From the NCBI GenBank assembly GCA_944321155.1, contig CALUKG010000004.1, positions 1-62,329 of the forward strand: a stretch of 62,329 nucleotides of DNA. The letters are read 5' to 3'. The stretch is from an uncultured Bacteroidales bacterium. GTDB lineage: Bacteria; Bacteroidota; Bacteroidia; Bacteroidales; Paludibacteraceae. This document shows, piece after piece, positions 51,643 to 59,726 of the stretch (position 1 is the first letter of the stretch; each line of letters begins with the position of its first letter). The position numbers and the translations under genes were made by a program. Below the pieces are notes generated by a model. That model had not been told where the DNA came from and did not search any database. It saw only the letters and a program-made list of their open reading frames with translations.

Positions 51643-52116
51643 ATGAAAAGAAAATGTACATTTTTGCTCTTCGCATGCATGCTTGGATGGCTGCATGCTG
51701 AAATCAGACCGGTGCTGGTTGCATTATCGGCCGATGGTTCTGAGACGGTTTATGAACTGGCATCTGTCGGAAAAATCACTTTCGATGATCAAATGGTGGT
51801 GGAGGACAAACAGGGGCAAATCCTGCAGGATGGGGTTAGTTGTGTGCTGTTTGCCGAACGTGAAATGGAGACGGCTTTGCCGCAAGTTGAATCGCAGTCA
51901 GCGCAATTGTTTGTGTTCCCTAATCCTGTGGTTGAACAGCTCACTGTTACGGGAACGGCTGCACAAATGCCTTTGCGCTTGTTTGACATTAACGGGCGTT
52001 TGCTCAATGTGTTTGAAACCTCTGACGGACAAACACAAATCAATGTGTCTAATCTCGCTAAAGGAAATTACCTCCTTCAAATTGGTAACCAAGTAGTGAA
52101 ATTCATCAAAAACTAA
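51643..52116 (+). CDS. Short exported protein with T9SS type A sorting domain (B12-regulated)
   Basis: A 157-residue protein starting at the ATG at 51643; an ATG at 51634 is possible, while the longer frame to 51538 reads through the riboswitch platform. The signal peptide is about 1-19. Residues 22-48 share a short pattern with the next gene (SADGSETVYELASVGKITF). Residues 89-157 form a T9SS sorting domain: FVFPNPVVEQLTV, LRLFDINGRLLN, LAKGNYLLQIG. Only about 70 residues remain as cargo. It is the first gene behind the riboswitch, 24 bases before the DUF4465 gene. Confidence 0.85.
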   Translation: MKRKCTFLLFACMLGWLHAEIRPVLVALSADGSETVYELASVGKITFDDQMVVEDKQGQILQDGVSCVLFAEREMETALPQVESQSAQLFVFPNPVVEQLTVTGTAAQMPLRLFDINGRLLNVFETSDGQTQINVSNLAKGNYLLQIGNQVVKFIKN

Positions 52117-52140
52117 TCACCTTTTAATGCTTTAATCAGT

Positions 52141-52974
52141 ATGAAAAAAATATTTACCTCCGTTTTGGCAATGGCAGCTATTGTTTTATCTGCATCTGCA
52201 CAACAAAAAGTATATGTATGGCAATCCGATGGCAATGTCCTTGAATTGAATGTGTCTAATATTGACAGTATAAGCTTTACAGCTCCTGATCCAAATGTCT
52301 CACGTTCTGTAGCTACTTTCGAGGATGTGGTTTTGGGCGAACAAGGATTCTGGAATGGTAGCGACCTTTCCGGAGAACATGACGGAAATTCTTATTATGG
52401 CTCTTTTGCTTCTAGTGTCTTTATATTCGAAAATATATTTACTGATTGGGGAGCAACAGGTACTTCTTATATGGGTTTTGCTTGTTCTTCCCTTACTGAT
52501 ACCGTTACTTCTGGCTTCACAAATCAATATAGCCCTAAAGCAGGTGAGGGAGCCAATGGTTCCGCTCAGTTTGCTTTGGCATATGATGATGGAGCGACAT
52601 TCAATTGTACGTATAAGGAAGGTTATACCAACAACACTTTGAAAAGCGTAATGGTTACCAATGGTACTTATACTTACAATGAAATACGTGATGGCAGTGC
52701 ATATTCCAAAAAGTTTGAATCTGGCGATTGGTTTAAGGTGACATTTACTGGATATAAAGGCGAAACGGAAACGGGTTCTGTCGATTACTATTTGGCCGAT
52801 TTCCGTGATGGAAAAACCTATATCAACAAGGAATGGGTGGAAGTTGACCTCACTCCATTGTCCGATGCTACAACAGTAATGATTACATTCGACAGTACGG
52901 ATAAAGGACAATTTGGTGTAAACACTCCAACCTATGTCTTTATTGACAATCTTACAATAGAACAAACCAAATAA
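52141..52974 (+). CDS. DUF4465 family (BtuH-like) exported protein, B12-regulated
   Basis: A 277-residue exported protein with a signal peptide cleaved after SASA (20); it lacks a lipobox, unlike known BtuH lipoproteins. Residues 22-46 resemble the start of the upstream protein. Residues about 58-275 match DUF4465 closely: ATFEDVVLGEQGFWNGSD, YSPKAGEGANGSAQFALAYD, YSKKFESGDWFKVTFTGYKG, VDYYLADFRDG and NTPTYVFIDNLTI. DUF4465 proteins of Bacteroides (BtuH) bind vitamin B12 at the cell surface, as reported in the literature I recall, and the riboswitch upstream agrees. No TonB receptor gene is adjacent. Confidence 0.9.
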   Translation: MKKIFTSVLAMAAIVLSASAQQKVYVWQSDGNVLELNVSNIDSISFTAPDPNVSRSVATFEDVVLGEQGFWNGSDLSGEHDGNSYYGSFASSVFIFENIFTDWGATGTSYMGFACSSLTDTVTSGFTNQYSPKAGEGANGSAQFALAYDDGATFNCTYKEGYTNNTLKSVMVTNGTYTYNEIRDGSAYSKKFESGDWFKVTFTGYKGETETGSVDYYLADFRDGKTYINKEWVEVDLTPLSDATTVMITFDSTDKGQFGVNTPTYVFIDNLTIEQTK

Positions 52975-52996
52975 AATAGTAGTTTAATGTGAATGG

Positions 52997-53055
52997 CGCT
53001 CCATCTTTGTGGAGCGGTAAAAGCCTCTTTCCTTGCTGTCATGGGAAAGAGGCTT
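52997..53055 (+). terminator. Terminator of the B12-regulated operon
   Basis: A small 6-bp hairpin (52997-53002 with 53011-53016) is followed by a 12-bp stem (53021-53032 with 53044-53055) with an 11-base loop and a T-rich tail. It ends the DUF4465 transcript. Confidence 0.8.
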
Positions 53056-53081
53056 CTTGTATCATTTGTTTTCGTTCGTAT

Positions 53082-53149
53082 AAAGAACAAAGAAGCCATA
53101 TCCTATCCCTGTCAGAATGAAGATATGGCTTCTCTTATATTTGTTCTTT
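53082..53149. terminator. Long bulged hairpin between convergent transcripts
   Basis: Two stacked stems, AAAGAACAA (53082-53090) with TTGTTCTTT (53141-53149) and a 12-bp stem (53091-53102 with 53122-53133), are separated on the right side by a 7-base bulge. It lies 36 bases after the pyrF stop and probably ends that leftward transcript, with a T run on the minus strand too. Confidence 0.7.
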
Positions 53150-53185
53150 TTATAAACCTCGTTATAGTCCGATGGCTTCTGTAAG

Positions 53186-54028
53186 CTACGCTTCTATCAA
53201 TCCTTTGGCTTTCAATACGGTTGCCATTTCCTGTTGAACACGTCGTGCTTCTTTGCGGGCAGCTTCTGCATAGGCGGGAGTGTTGTCTGCATAAATGATG
53301 GCTCTTGATGAATTAACCAGCAGACCGCAATGGTCATTCAGTCCGTATTCGCACACTTCCTGCAGGCTACCGCCTTGTGCGCCAATGCCGGGTACCAATA
53401 GGAAATGGTCGGGCACAATGGCACGTACATCTGTCAGCATGGAGGCTTTAGTTGCACCAACCACGTACATCATATTGTCTGCATTACCCCAAGTTTGCGA
53501 TGTACGGAGCACCTTTTCAAACAGGCGTTCACCGCTTTCTGCATCACGCATCAGTTGGAAATCAAAGGCGCCTTTATTAGAGGTGAGAGCCAATAAAGTA
53601 ACCCACTTGTTTTCATAAGTCAGGAATGGCTTCACGCTGTCTTCTCCCATATAGGGGGCTACAGTTACGCTGTCAAAATCCATATTGCCAAAGAAGGCAC
53701 GTGCATACAGGGCTGATGTGTTGCCAATATCACCACGTTTTGCATCGGCTATGATAAATTGGTCGGGATAATTGGTACGGATATATTCTACGGTTCTATC
53801 CAAAATTTCCCAGCCTTCCAGACCGATGCTTTCATAAAAGGCCAGATTGGGCTTGTAGGCTACACACAAGTCGGCAGTAGCGTCGATGATAGCTTTGTTG
53901 AATGCAAAGATGGCATCGTCCGATTCATCAAACAGATGTTCGGGTATCTTGGTTACATCGGTATCCAAACCTACGCATAGGAATGATTGCTTGCGTTGGA
54001 TGTTTTCAAATAATTCTGCTCTTGTCAT
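53186..54028 (-). CDS. pyrF: Orotidine-5'-phosphate decarboxylase
   Basis: A 280-residue enzyme of pyrimidine synthesis, of the longer type 2 branch. The catalytic block [13 protein letters not shown] (near 98-110) has the Asp-Lys-Asp set, with [14 protein letters not shown] at the start and [16 protein letters not shown] and [12 protein letters not shown] at the C-terminal phosphate site. It converts OMP to UMP in the cytosol. It follows prfA after 24 bases in a three-gene operon led by a DUF4468 gene. Confidence 0.96.
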   Translation of the reverse strand: MTRAELFENIQRKQSFLCVGLDTDVTKIPEHLFDESDDAIFAFNKAIIDATADLCVAYKPNLAFYESIGLEGWEILDRTVEYIRTNYPDQFIIADAKRGDIGNTSALYARAFFGNMDFDSVTVAPYMGEDSVKPFLTYENKWVTLLALTSNKGAFDFQLMRDAESGERLFEKVLRTSQTWGNADNMMYVVGATKASMLTDVRAIVPDHFLLVPGIGAQGGSLQEVCEYGLNDHCGLLVNSSRAIIYADNTPAYAEAARKEARRVQQEMATVLKAKGLIEA

Positions 54029-54052
54029 GGCTTTGGGTTGTTGAGGGTTAAA

Positions 54053-55162
54053 TTATAGTTCGCTTTCTTTTAGACGTTCTGCGTTTTCCGCTATGGTTAG
54101 CTGGTCTATTACACCTTGTATGTCGCCGTCCATAAAGGCCGACAGATTGTAGATGGTATAACCGATGCGGTGGTCGGTAATACGTCCCTGCGGATAGTTG
54201 TAGGTGCGTATCTTGGCCGAACGGTCTCCTGTACTTACCATGGTCTTTCTGCGGTTGGCTATATCGTCAATGTATTTTTGGTGCTCTTTGTCATATATGA
54301 ACGTACGCAAACGTGACAAGGCGCGTTCCTTGTTTTTGGGCTGGTCACGGGTTTCCGTACATTCAATAAGGATTTCCTCGCTCACGCCGGTATTGGGGTT
54401 TTTCCACATGTAGCGCAGACGTACACCCGATTCTACCTTGTTTACGTTCTGACCACCGGCTCCACCGCTACGGAAGGTATCCCACTTGATTTCACCTTCG
54501 TTGATAACTACGTCAAATTCATCGGCTTCGGGCAATACGGCTACAGAGGCGGCTGATGTGTGTACACGGCCTTGCGTTTCAGTGGCAGGCACTCGTTGCA
54601 CACGGTGAACACCACTTTCATATTTCAGCGTGCCATATACGTTTTCACCTGTTACAGTGAAAATGATTTCCTTGAATCCACCCGACGAACCTTCAGTAAA
54701 ACTCGATACGGCTGTCTTCCAACCTTTTGACTCGCAATATTTGGTGTACATTCTATACAGGTCGCCGGCAAAAATGGCGGCTTCATCACCACCTGTACCA
54801 CCGCGGATTTCCATCACAACATTCTTGCTGTCTTCTGGGTCTGCCGGTATCAGTAGCAGTTTGATTTCTTCTTCCATCGGAGCAATTTGCGGCTCAATCT
54901 CATCTATTTCTGCACGGGCCATTTCTTTCATTTCCGGGTCTTGCTCGTTAGCCAAAATGTCTTTGGCCTCATTCAGATTGTTCAATAAAGTTTCGTATCG
55001 CTTTTTGGCGGTCAATACACGCTCCAGGTCACGGTATTCTTTATTGAGTTTGACAAAGCGTTTCATGTCGGCTATAACGGCCGGGTCGGTAATCAAGGTC
55101 GATACTTCGTCAAATTTGTGTTGGAGTCCCTCCAACTTGCTTAGCAATGTGTTTTCTGCCAT
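54053..55162 (-). CDS. prfA: Peptide chain release factor 1
   Basis: A 369-residue class I release factor. The codon-recognition motif is PAT (192-194), which marks RF1 (UAG/UAA). The catalytic GGQ is at 236-238, followed by Asn239 where most RF1 have His; I recall GGQNVNKVESGVRL as normal in Bacteroidetes. The C-terminal GDIQGVIDQL is also RF1-like. It starts 1 base after the DUF4468 stop and precedes pyrF by 24 bases. Confidence 0.96.
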   Translation of the reverse strand: MAENTLLSKLEGLQHKFDEVSTLITDPAVIADMKRFVKLNKEYRDLERVLTAKKRYETLLNNLNEAKDILANEQDPEMKEMARAEIDEIEPQIAPMEEEIKLLLIPADPEDSKNVVMEIRGGTGGDEAAIFAGDLYRMYTKYCESKGWKTAVSSFTEGSSGGFKEIIFTVTGENVYGTLKYESGVHRVQRVPATETQGRVHTSAASVAVLPEADEFDVVINEGEIKWDTFRSGGAGGQNVNKVESGVRLRYMWKNPNTGVSEEILIECTETRDQPKNKERALSRLRTFIYDKEHQKYIDDIANRRKTMVSTGDRSAKIRTYNYPQGRITDHRIGYTIYNLSAFMDGDIQGVIDQLTIAENAERLKESEL

Positions 55163-55163
55163 T

Positions 55164-55838
55164 TTATTTGTCGTTTTTCTGTTCTTTCTGAATCTGATAG
55201 CGTCGTTCGCTTTCCTTTCTCATGTTATCCATGAATTTATCTACTCTGAACTCGGCCAAATTTCTGTATCTGCGTTGGGTGATGAATAAATCGAAAAACC
55301 ACCCGAAACGGATGTAAGTGTGTATCTTCAATATAACTTTATCAGAGCCGTTCGGACAAATATGATAGGTACCATATGCCTTTTTCAGGAATGAATTGGA
55401 ATAATACACATCTACAATCACACGGATACTCCCGTCATTTAACTGCTCTTTGGTAACCTTGCTCTCTATGTCCACATCTTTGAAGGTTGTCAATCCAGGC
55501 ACTACAATATCTGTCTTGATGGTCCCGACCGATGTTTGTGGGTCATATACAGTCGATTTGAGAACCAGTAGTACGGCGTCTTTTTCATCATCCTCCTGTT
55601 TGCCTACACCTTTAAGTGCCCATTCAAACAGCAATTCCGGGTCTCCGCGAAACTGGCTGATGAAGTCATTGACCACGTCATCAGCTGTTTGCATGTCTGC
55701 CAATGTCAAGACTTCGCAATAGGTATGAAAGGTTCCTTTGCTATATTGGGTTTTCAGCGAGTCTGTGAGTATGGCCGCATTCAAAAGAAATGAATGTACA
55801 GCCAGCAAAATCATTAATAAGGCTCTTCGATAACTCAT
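55164..55838 (-). CDS. DUF4468-like exported protein
   Basis: A 224-residue exported protein starting at the ATG at 55836-55838 (MSYRRALLMILLAV). The promoter just upstream excludes the longer frame to 55910. The signal peptide is about 1-22. The mature protein has the alpha/beta pattern of DUF4468 (STVYDPQTSVGTIKTDIVV, then RVIVDVYYSNSFLKKAYGTYH), a small exported domain of Bacteroidetes, and a charged C-terminal helix. It is the first gene of the operon with prfA and pyrF; its link to translation termination is probably only positional. The family call is moderate. Confidence 0.72.
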   Translation of the reverse strand: MSYRRALLMILLAVHSFLLNAAILTDSLKTQYSKGTFHTYCEVLTLADMQTADDVVNDFISQFRGDPELLFEWALKGVGKQEDDEKDAVLLVLKSTVYDPQTSVGTIKTDIVVPGLTTFKDVDIESKVTKEQLNDGSIRVIVDVYYSNSFLKKAYGTYHICPNGSDKVILKIHTYIRFGWFFDLFITQRRYRNLAEFRVDKFMDNMRKESERRYQIQKEQKNDK

Positions 55839-55874
55839 TGGGTAAAGGGATTGCAAAACTCTTTTTACAATCTG

Positions 55875-55906
55875 CAAAGATACGATTATATCGGCAAACA
55901 GCCAAG
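55875..55906 (-). promoter_or_regulatory. Promoter of DUF4468-prfA-pyrF operon
   Basis: TATCTTTG (minus strand, 55875-55882) with CTTG (55903-55906) 20 bases upstream. The leader would be about 33 bases. Confidence 0.6.
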
Positions 55907-56105
55907 ACACGCGATGGAGTCAGTTATGTAATAACAAGTAAGATATTAAGAACAAATTTTTCTCTTTTGGTAAAATAAAGGGCGTATCGCCATGCTGGAT
56001 AGTAAAACTGCGTTTGGCATTGACTTCTCCGTTCGGCATTCCGTATCTCTGAATAAGATAGGAGGTAGTTCGACAGAATAAAATAAATGAAACAAGTTCC
56101 ATTAT

Positions 56106-56136
56106 TTTGTTCTGCACTCACCTTTTAGTATCTTTG
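56106..56136 (+). promoter_or_regulatory. Promoter of deacetylase-glycosyltransferase operon
   Basis: TTTG (56106-56109), then exactly 19 bases, then TATCTTTG (56129-56136), a perfect consensus. The predicted transcription start (about 56140) falls at the ATG of the first gene (56141), suggesting a leaderless transcript. Confidence 0.75.
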
Positions 56137-56140
56137 CCTT

Positions 56141-57448
56141 ATGGTTTCAAATGAACTTATATCCTATTTGATTGACTTCATGGTAGGTGAAGCGCTGCCT
56201 GAGGGATGGGTGGGCTACACAGCTAATGAAGAGGACTTTGCACATTATCGTTTGGTGTTTGTGCCCAGCGGTTTTTTCCATGAAGGTACTTATGGTACAG
56301 CTTCTTCAATGCCAGCTGAACCTTTGGCACAATTGGAGGGAGTTCCTGTCCTTTTCGGAAAACCGGAAGTCTGTATGTATCATGATACACTTGTAGTACA
56401 TGCAGATTTGCCAGCTTCCGCTTTTTTCCTGATGACACGTTACGAAGAGTTGTTGCAGGCTGGACGCGATGTACACAATCGTTTCGATGCACAGCATGCT
56501 TTGGCGAAGAGGGCTGGTTTTCTCCATCGGCCATTGGTGGATGAATATGGTACTCTGATTCGGAAATGGCTTGATGAGTTGGGGTGTCATCTCGCTTCAG
56601 CCCCACGGGGATTCAGCAAGATTTATCTCACACACGATGTTGATACTTTGGATTATTATCATCATTTGCGTGGAACATTAGGTGGTTTTAAGCGGATTCT
56701 CATGGGAGGCAATGAAAAATGGACGGATATTCTGAAATCCTGGGCTGATATAAACAACGATATTGCCTATACTTTTCCATGGCTCATTGAACAGGATCGA
56801 AAACTCCCTGAAGCGGAGGTCTGTTTTTTTATGAAGGCTGCTGACAAAGAAAGAAATCCTTATGACAGACCTGTCTATGATTTGCAGACAGAGAGTCTGC
56901 AGGGATTCAATGCTTTTTGCACTGAAAATACTTGCAAGATAGGGCTTCATGCCAGTTATGCGTCTGGTGGAAATGCAACTTTAATCGCAGAAGAGAAAAA
57001 GCGTTTGGAGGAAGCTTTTCAGAAAAATGTCACAGCTAACCGTTACCATTATTTGCGCACTTGTTCAGTTGATGATATGCAAGCATTGGCCGACGCAGGG
57101 ATTATGGACGATTTTACGATGGCTTTTGCCGATAGAATTGGCTTTCGCATGGGCACATCACGACCTTTTAAATGGATCAATCCGAAAACCTTGTCATTGA
57201 CCAATCTGACCATACATCCTATGTCGGTTATGGAATGTACGCTTATGTCACCCAATTACATGAACCTCCAATATAGTCAGGCCATAGAACAGATTAAGCA
57301 ATTGATGGATAAGATATATCAATACAATGGTGAAGTCGTTCTGTTGTGGCACAACACTTCGGTCATGGACCCGCAGGGTGATTACGCACGCTTGTATATT
57401 GATACGTTGGATTATATAGGGAAATTGCACGAGATGATAGTACAGTGA
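56141..57448 (+). CDS. Polysaccharide deacetylase-like protein (DUF7033 type)
   Basis: A 435-residue cytosolic protein. The N-terminal 130 residues resemble DUF7033, and the remainder has the NodB-like deacetylase fold with the metal motif LTHDVDTLDYYHH (about 166-178) and a closing VVLLWHNTS His motif. Members in Bacteroidetes accompany glycosyltransferases in surface polysaccharide loci. The next gene starts at or within four bases of its stop, then a second glycosyltransferase, so all three should be co-translated. The exact glycan is unknown. Confidence 0.87.
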   Translation: MVSNELISYLIDFMVGEALPEGWVGYTANEEDFAHYRLVFVPSGFFHEGTYGTASSMPAEPLAQLEGVPVLFGKPEVCMYHDTLVVHADLPASAFFLMTRYEELLQAGRDVHNRFDAQHALAKRAGFLHRPLVDEYGTLIRKWLDELGCHLASAPRGFSKIYLTHDVDTLDYYHHLRGTLGGFKRILMGGNEKWTDILKSWADINNDIAYTFPWLIEQDRKLPEAEVCFFMKAADKERNPYDRPVYDLQTESLQGFNAFCTENTCKIGLHASYASGGNATLIAEEKKRLEEAFQKNVTANRYHYLRTCSVDDMQALADAGIMDDFTMAFADRIGFRMGTSRPFKWINPKTLSLTNLTIHPMSVMECTLMSPNYMNLQYSQAIEQIKQLMDKIYQYNGEVVLLWHNTSVMDPQGDYARLYIDTLDYIGKLHEMIVQ

Positions 57449-57450
57449 AT

Positions 57451-58686
57451 ATGAAAAGAAATATATTGATCTTAACCGATGCTTTTGCTGAACCGGCCTA
57501 TAACCCTAGGGTAAGATGTTTGTGCGATAATTTGATGAAAATGGGTTGGAATCCTTTTTTGTTAACGGAGAAGATAAAAGGTCAGGAATATAAAGGTTTA
57601 CCTTGTCCAAACAGACAAGTTGCTTACTATTATTATAATACAGGTTTGTTGTCTAAAATCGAATGGATGCTGAAATTTTTAGCGGGAATTCTGTTTGATT
57701 ATAAGAATCGCTACTATTATAAGACTCTTTGTCGCGAATGCAAAGATATGTCGTTTGATGTGGTATTATGTTCCTCTTTTCATACATTTCCAATGCCTGC
57801 AGCATTTCAATTTGCAGCAAAACGAAAAATACCATTATATGTTGATTTAAGGGATTTGGCAGAACAATGTCCGGGGGGTGAATATAATGAACATCGTTTT
57901 AATGCTTTCCCTCGTCTTTATGCTTTGGTTAATGCATGCTTCCGAGATATTAATATTAAGCGGCGAAATAGGGTAATAAAAAAGGCTAATGCGGTAATAA
58001 CAGTGTCTCCATGGCATAAAAACTTTTTGTCGCAATGGAATAATAATGTACATCTTATATATAATGGCTTTGATGAGAAATGGTTTTTCCCATATAATAG
58101 CGTGACTCCAACTTTTCAGATTGTATATACAGGAAAGATTTATGGGCAGACGATGCAAGACCCTACATTGTTTTTTGAAACTTTGTCACAGTTGCACAAG
58201 GAGCTGAAAATAAATAATGACGTAGTGTGTAATTTTTATGTGAATGAAACGACAAAAAATAGGCTTATTTCTCTTGCACAACAATATGGTGTGGAAGATT
58301 ATATGAGATACAGGTCTTATGTATCACCAGAAAATATTCCTGATGTCTTACATCAAAGTTCCATTATCCTTGTCCTTTCCAATAAAACGACGGAAAACGG
58401 TCCTTTTGGTATTATGACGACTAAATTCTTTGAAGCATTAGGAGTGGAGAAGCCTATACTCTGTGTGCGTAGCGATGAGTCTTGTTTGGCTGATGCCATT
58501 CGCAAGACCAATGCAGGCCTGGCTGCTACAAATGTGGAAGAGGTGAAGGCTTTTATTTTGGAAAAATACGAAGAATGGAAACGTAACGGATATACTCACC
58601 AGCAGGTTAATGTGGAGAAGAAACAGCTTTTTTCACGACAATTTCAGGCAAAACAGTTTGTCCAAATTTTTGAGAAATGCCTATGA
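57451..58686 (+). CDS. Glycosyltransferase family 4-like protein
   Basis: A 411-residue GT-B-fold glycosyltransferase. I use the ATG at 57451; a GTG at 57445 that overlaps the previous stop (GTGA) would add two residues. The N-terminal domain begins RNILILTDAFAEPAYNPRVRCLCDNL. The C-terminal donor site includes FQIVYTGKIYG, NIPDVLHQSSIILVLSNKT and GIMTTKFFEALGVEKPILCV. It likely adds a sugar to a lipid-linked or surface glycan at the inner face of the membrane. Confidence 0.88.
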   Translation: MKRNILILTDAFAEPAYNPRVRCLCDNLMKMGWNPFLLTEKIKGQEYKGLPCPNRQVAYYYYNTGLLSKIEWMLKFLAGILFDYKNRYYYKTLCRECKDMSFDVVLCSSFHTFPMPAAFQFAAKRKIPLYVDLRDLAEQCPGGEYNEHRFNAFPRLYALVNACFRDINIKRRNRVIKKANAVITVSPWHKNFLSQWNNNVHLIYNGFDEKWFFPYNSVTPTFQIVYTGKIYGQTMQDPTLFFETLSQLHKELKINNDVVCNFYVNETTKNRLISLAQQYGVEDYMRYRSYVSPENIPDVLHQSSIILVLSNKTTENGPFGIMTTKFFEALGVEKPILCVRSDESCLADAIRKTNAGLAATNVEEVKAFILEKYEEWKRNGYTHQQVNVEKKQLFSRQFQAKQFVQIFEKCL

Positions 58687-59651
58687 ACCATCCTTTGATT
58701 AGTGTAATAGTGCCGGTCTATAATGTAGAAAAATATTTGGAAAAATGTATCCTTTCCATACTGCATCAGACCTATTCCCATTTGCAGATTATTCTTGTCA
58801 ATGATGGTTCTGTAGATAATTCTGTGGCCATCTGTGAGAAATATGCAGCTAAGGACAAACGAATTGTCTTTGTGTCACAGGAAAATAAAGGATTGTCTGC
58901 CGCGCGCAATACAGGATTACACTTTGTCAAAGGGGAATATCTCTCTTTTGTTGATTCAGATGATTATCTTGATGCTGATTTTTATGAAACATGTATGCGG
59001 GAAATAGCAGATAATGAGATGTTGGCCTTTGGTTATCGTAAAGTGGATGTGAATGAAAAGGTATTTTATGTCCGCCGGTTGAAAAAAGTATCATCTGCAG
59101 CTCTAGTATTAGTCAGTGCCTGTACTAAGTTTTTTAGAAGTGAGACTTTTTTTCGATTACGTTTGTTGTTCCCTGAAAATATAATTTTTGAAGATGTGGT
59201 ATTTGCATATAAATGTTGGATGTCATTTTCAAAAGTGAAAGTAATAGAATATGTGGGATATAATTATTTATATAATCCAGTCTCTATAACTTCCAATGCT
59301 TTCTGTAAAAACACAGATACCCGTTTCCTATTTGAACGTCTCCGTCAAGAAATGATTTCACAGGAGTGTTGTGTTAATGACATTCAACCGCTTTTGTTTG
59401 TACTTTCCAAATTGAATCTTTTCTTACAACTGCAAAAGAAAAAGGTGGTATCATTTGGTGAATTTTCTGCATCCTATTTTGCCAATAAGAAAATCATCGA
59501 CCAAATTCTGGAAGAAAAACACATGAAAATGTGTTATTATTTAAAGGGTGAGCGTGTTAGGACCAATTTTACGATGTTGTGTCTTGGATTGGCAACAAAA
59601 GTTCACGCAGAGAAATTTTTCTTGCGCTTGCTGTATTGCTTGCCCATATGA
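58683..59651 (+). CDS. Glycosyltransferase family 2 protein
   Basis: A 322-residue GT-A-fold glycosyltransferase. The start at 58683 gives the ATGA overlap with the previous stop; an ATG at 58677 is possible. The domain opens PLISVIVPVYNVEKYLEKCI, with ILVNDGSVDNS, ENKGLSAARNTGL and the metal/donor motif FVDSDDYLDADF at about 90-101. It probably elongates the same glycan as the GT4 gene upstream. The C-terminal third is lysine-rich and may associate with the membrane. Confidence 0.92.
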   Translation: MNHPLISVIVPVYNVEKYLEKCILSILHQTYSHLQIILVNDGSVDNSVAICEKYAAKDKRIVFVSQENKGLSAARNTGLHFVKGEYLSFVDSDDYLDADFYETCMREIADNEMLAFGYRKVDVNEKVFYVRRLKKVSSAALVLVSACTKFFRSETFFRLRLLFPENIIFEDVVFAYKCWMSFSKVKVIEYVGYNYLYNPVSITSNAFCKNTDTRFLFERLRQEMISQECCVNDIQPLLFVLSKLNLFLQLQKKKVVSFGEFSASYFANKKIIDQILEEKHMKMCYYLKGERVRTNFTMLCLGLATKVHAEKFFLRLLYCLPI

Positions 59652-59697
59652 TGCGTTTTCCCGTCAAATTTTCCACATTTACTTGCATTTGCTATTG

Positions 59698-59705
59698 TAC
59701 TTTTG
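59698..59705 (+). promoter_or_regulatory. Promoter -7 box before polysaccharide lyase-like gene
   Basis: TACTTTTG, 22 bases before the ATG at 59727. The -33 element is not evident. Confidence 0.5.
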
Positions 59706-59726
59706 CACCTGTAAAATTACAATAGC

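Noticed and set aside
52300..52965. 221-codon frame antisense to the DUF4465 gene
   Set aside because: It is contained within a gene with strong family support, and its translation has no recognisable domain.
52993..53184. 63-codon frame after the DUF4465 gene
   Set aside because: It runs through two terminator hairpins and its translation is not protein-like.
54053..55162. GGQN in place of GGQH in release factor 1 as a defect
   Set aside because: From memory this variant is normal in Bacteroidetes RF1, and the rest of the protein is intact.
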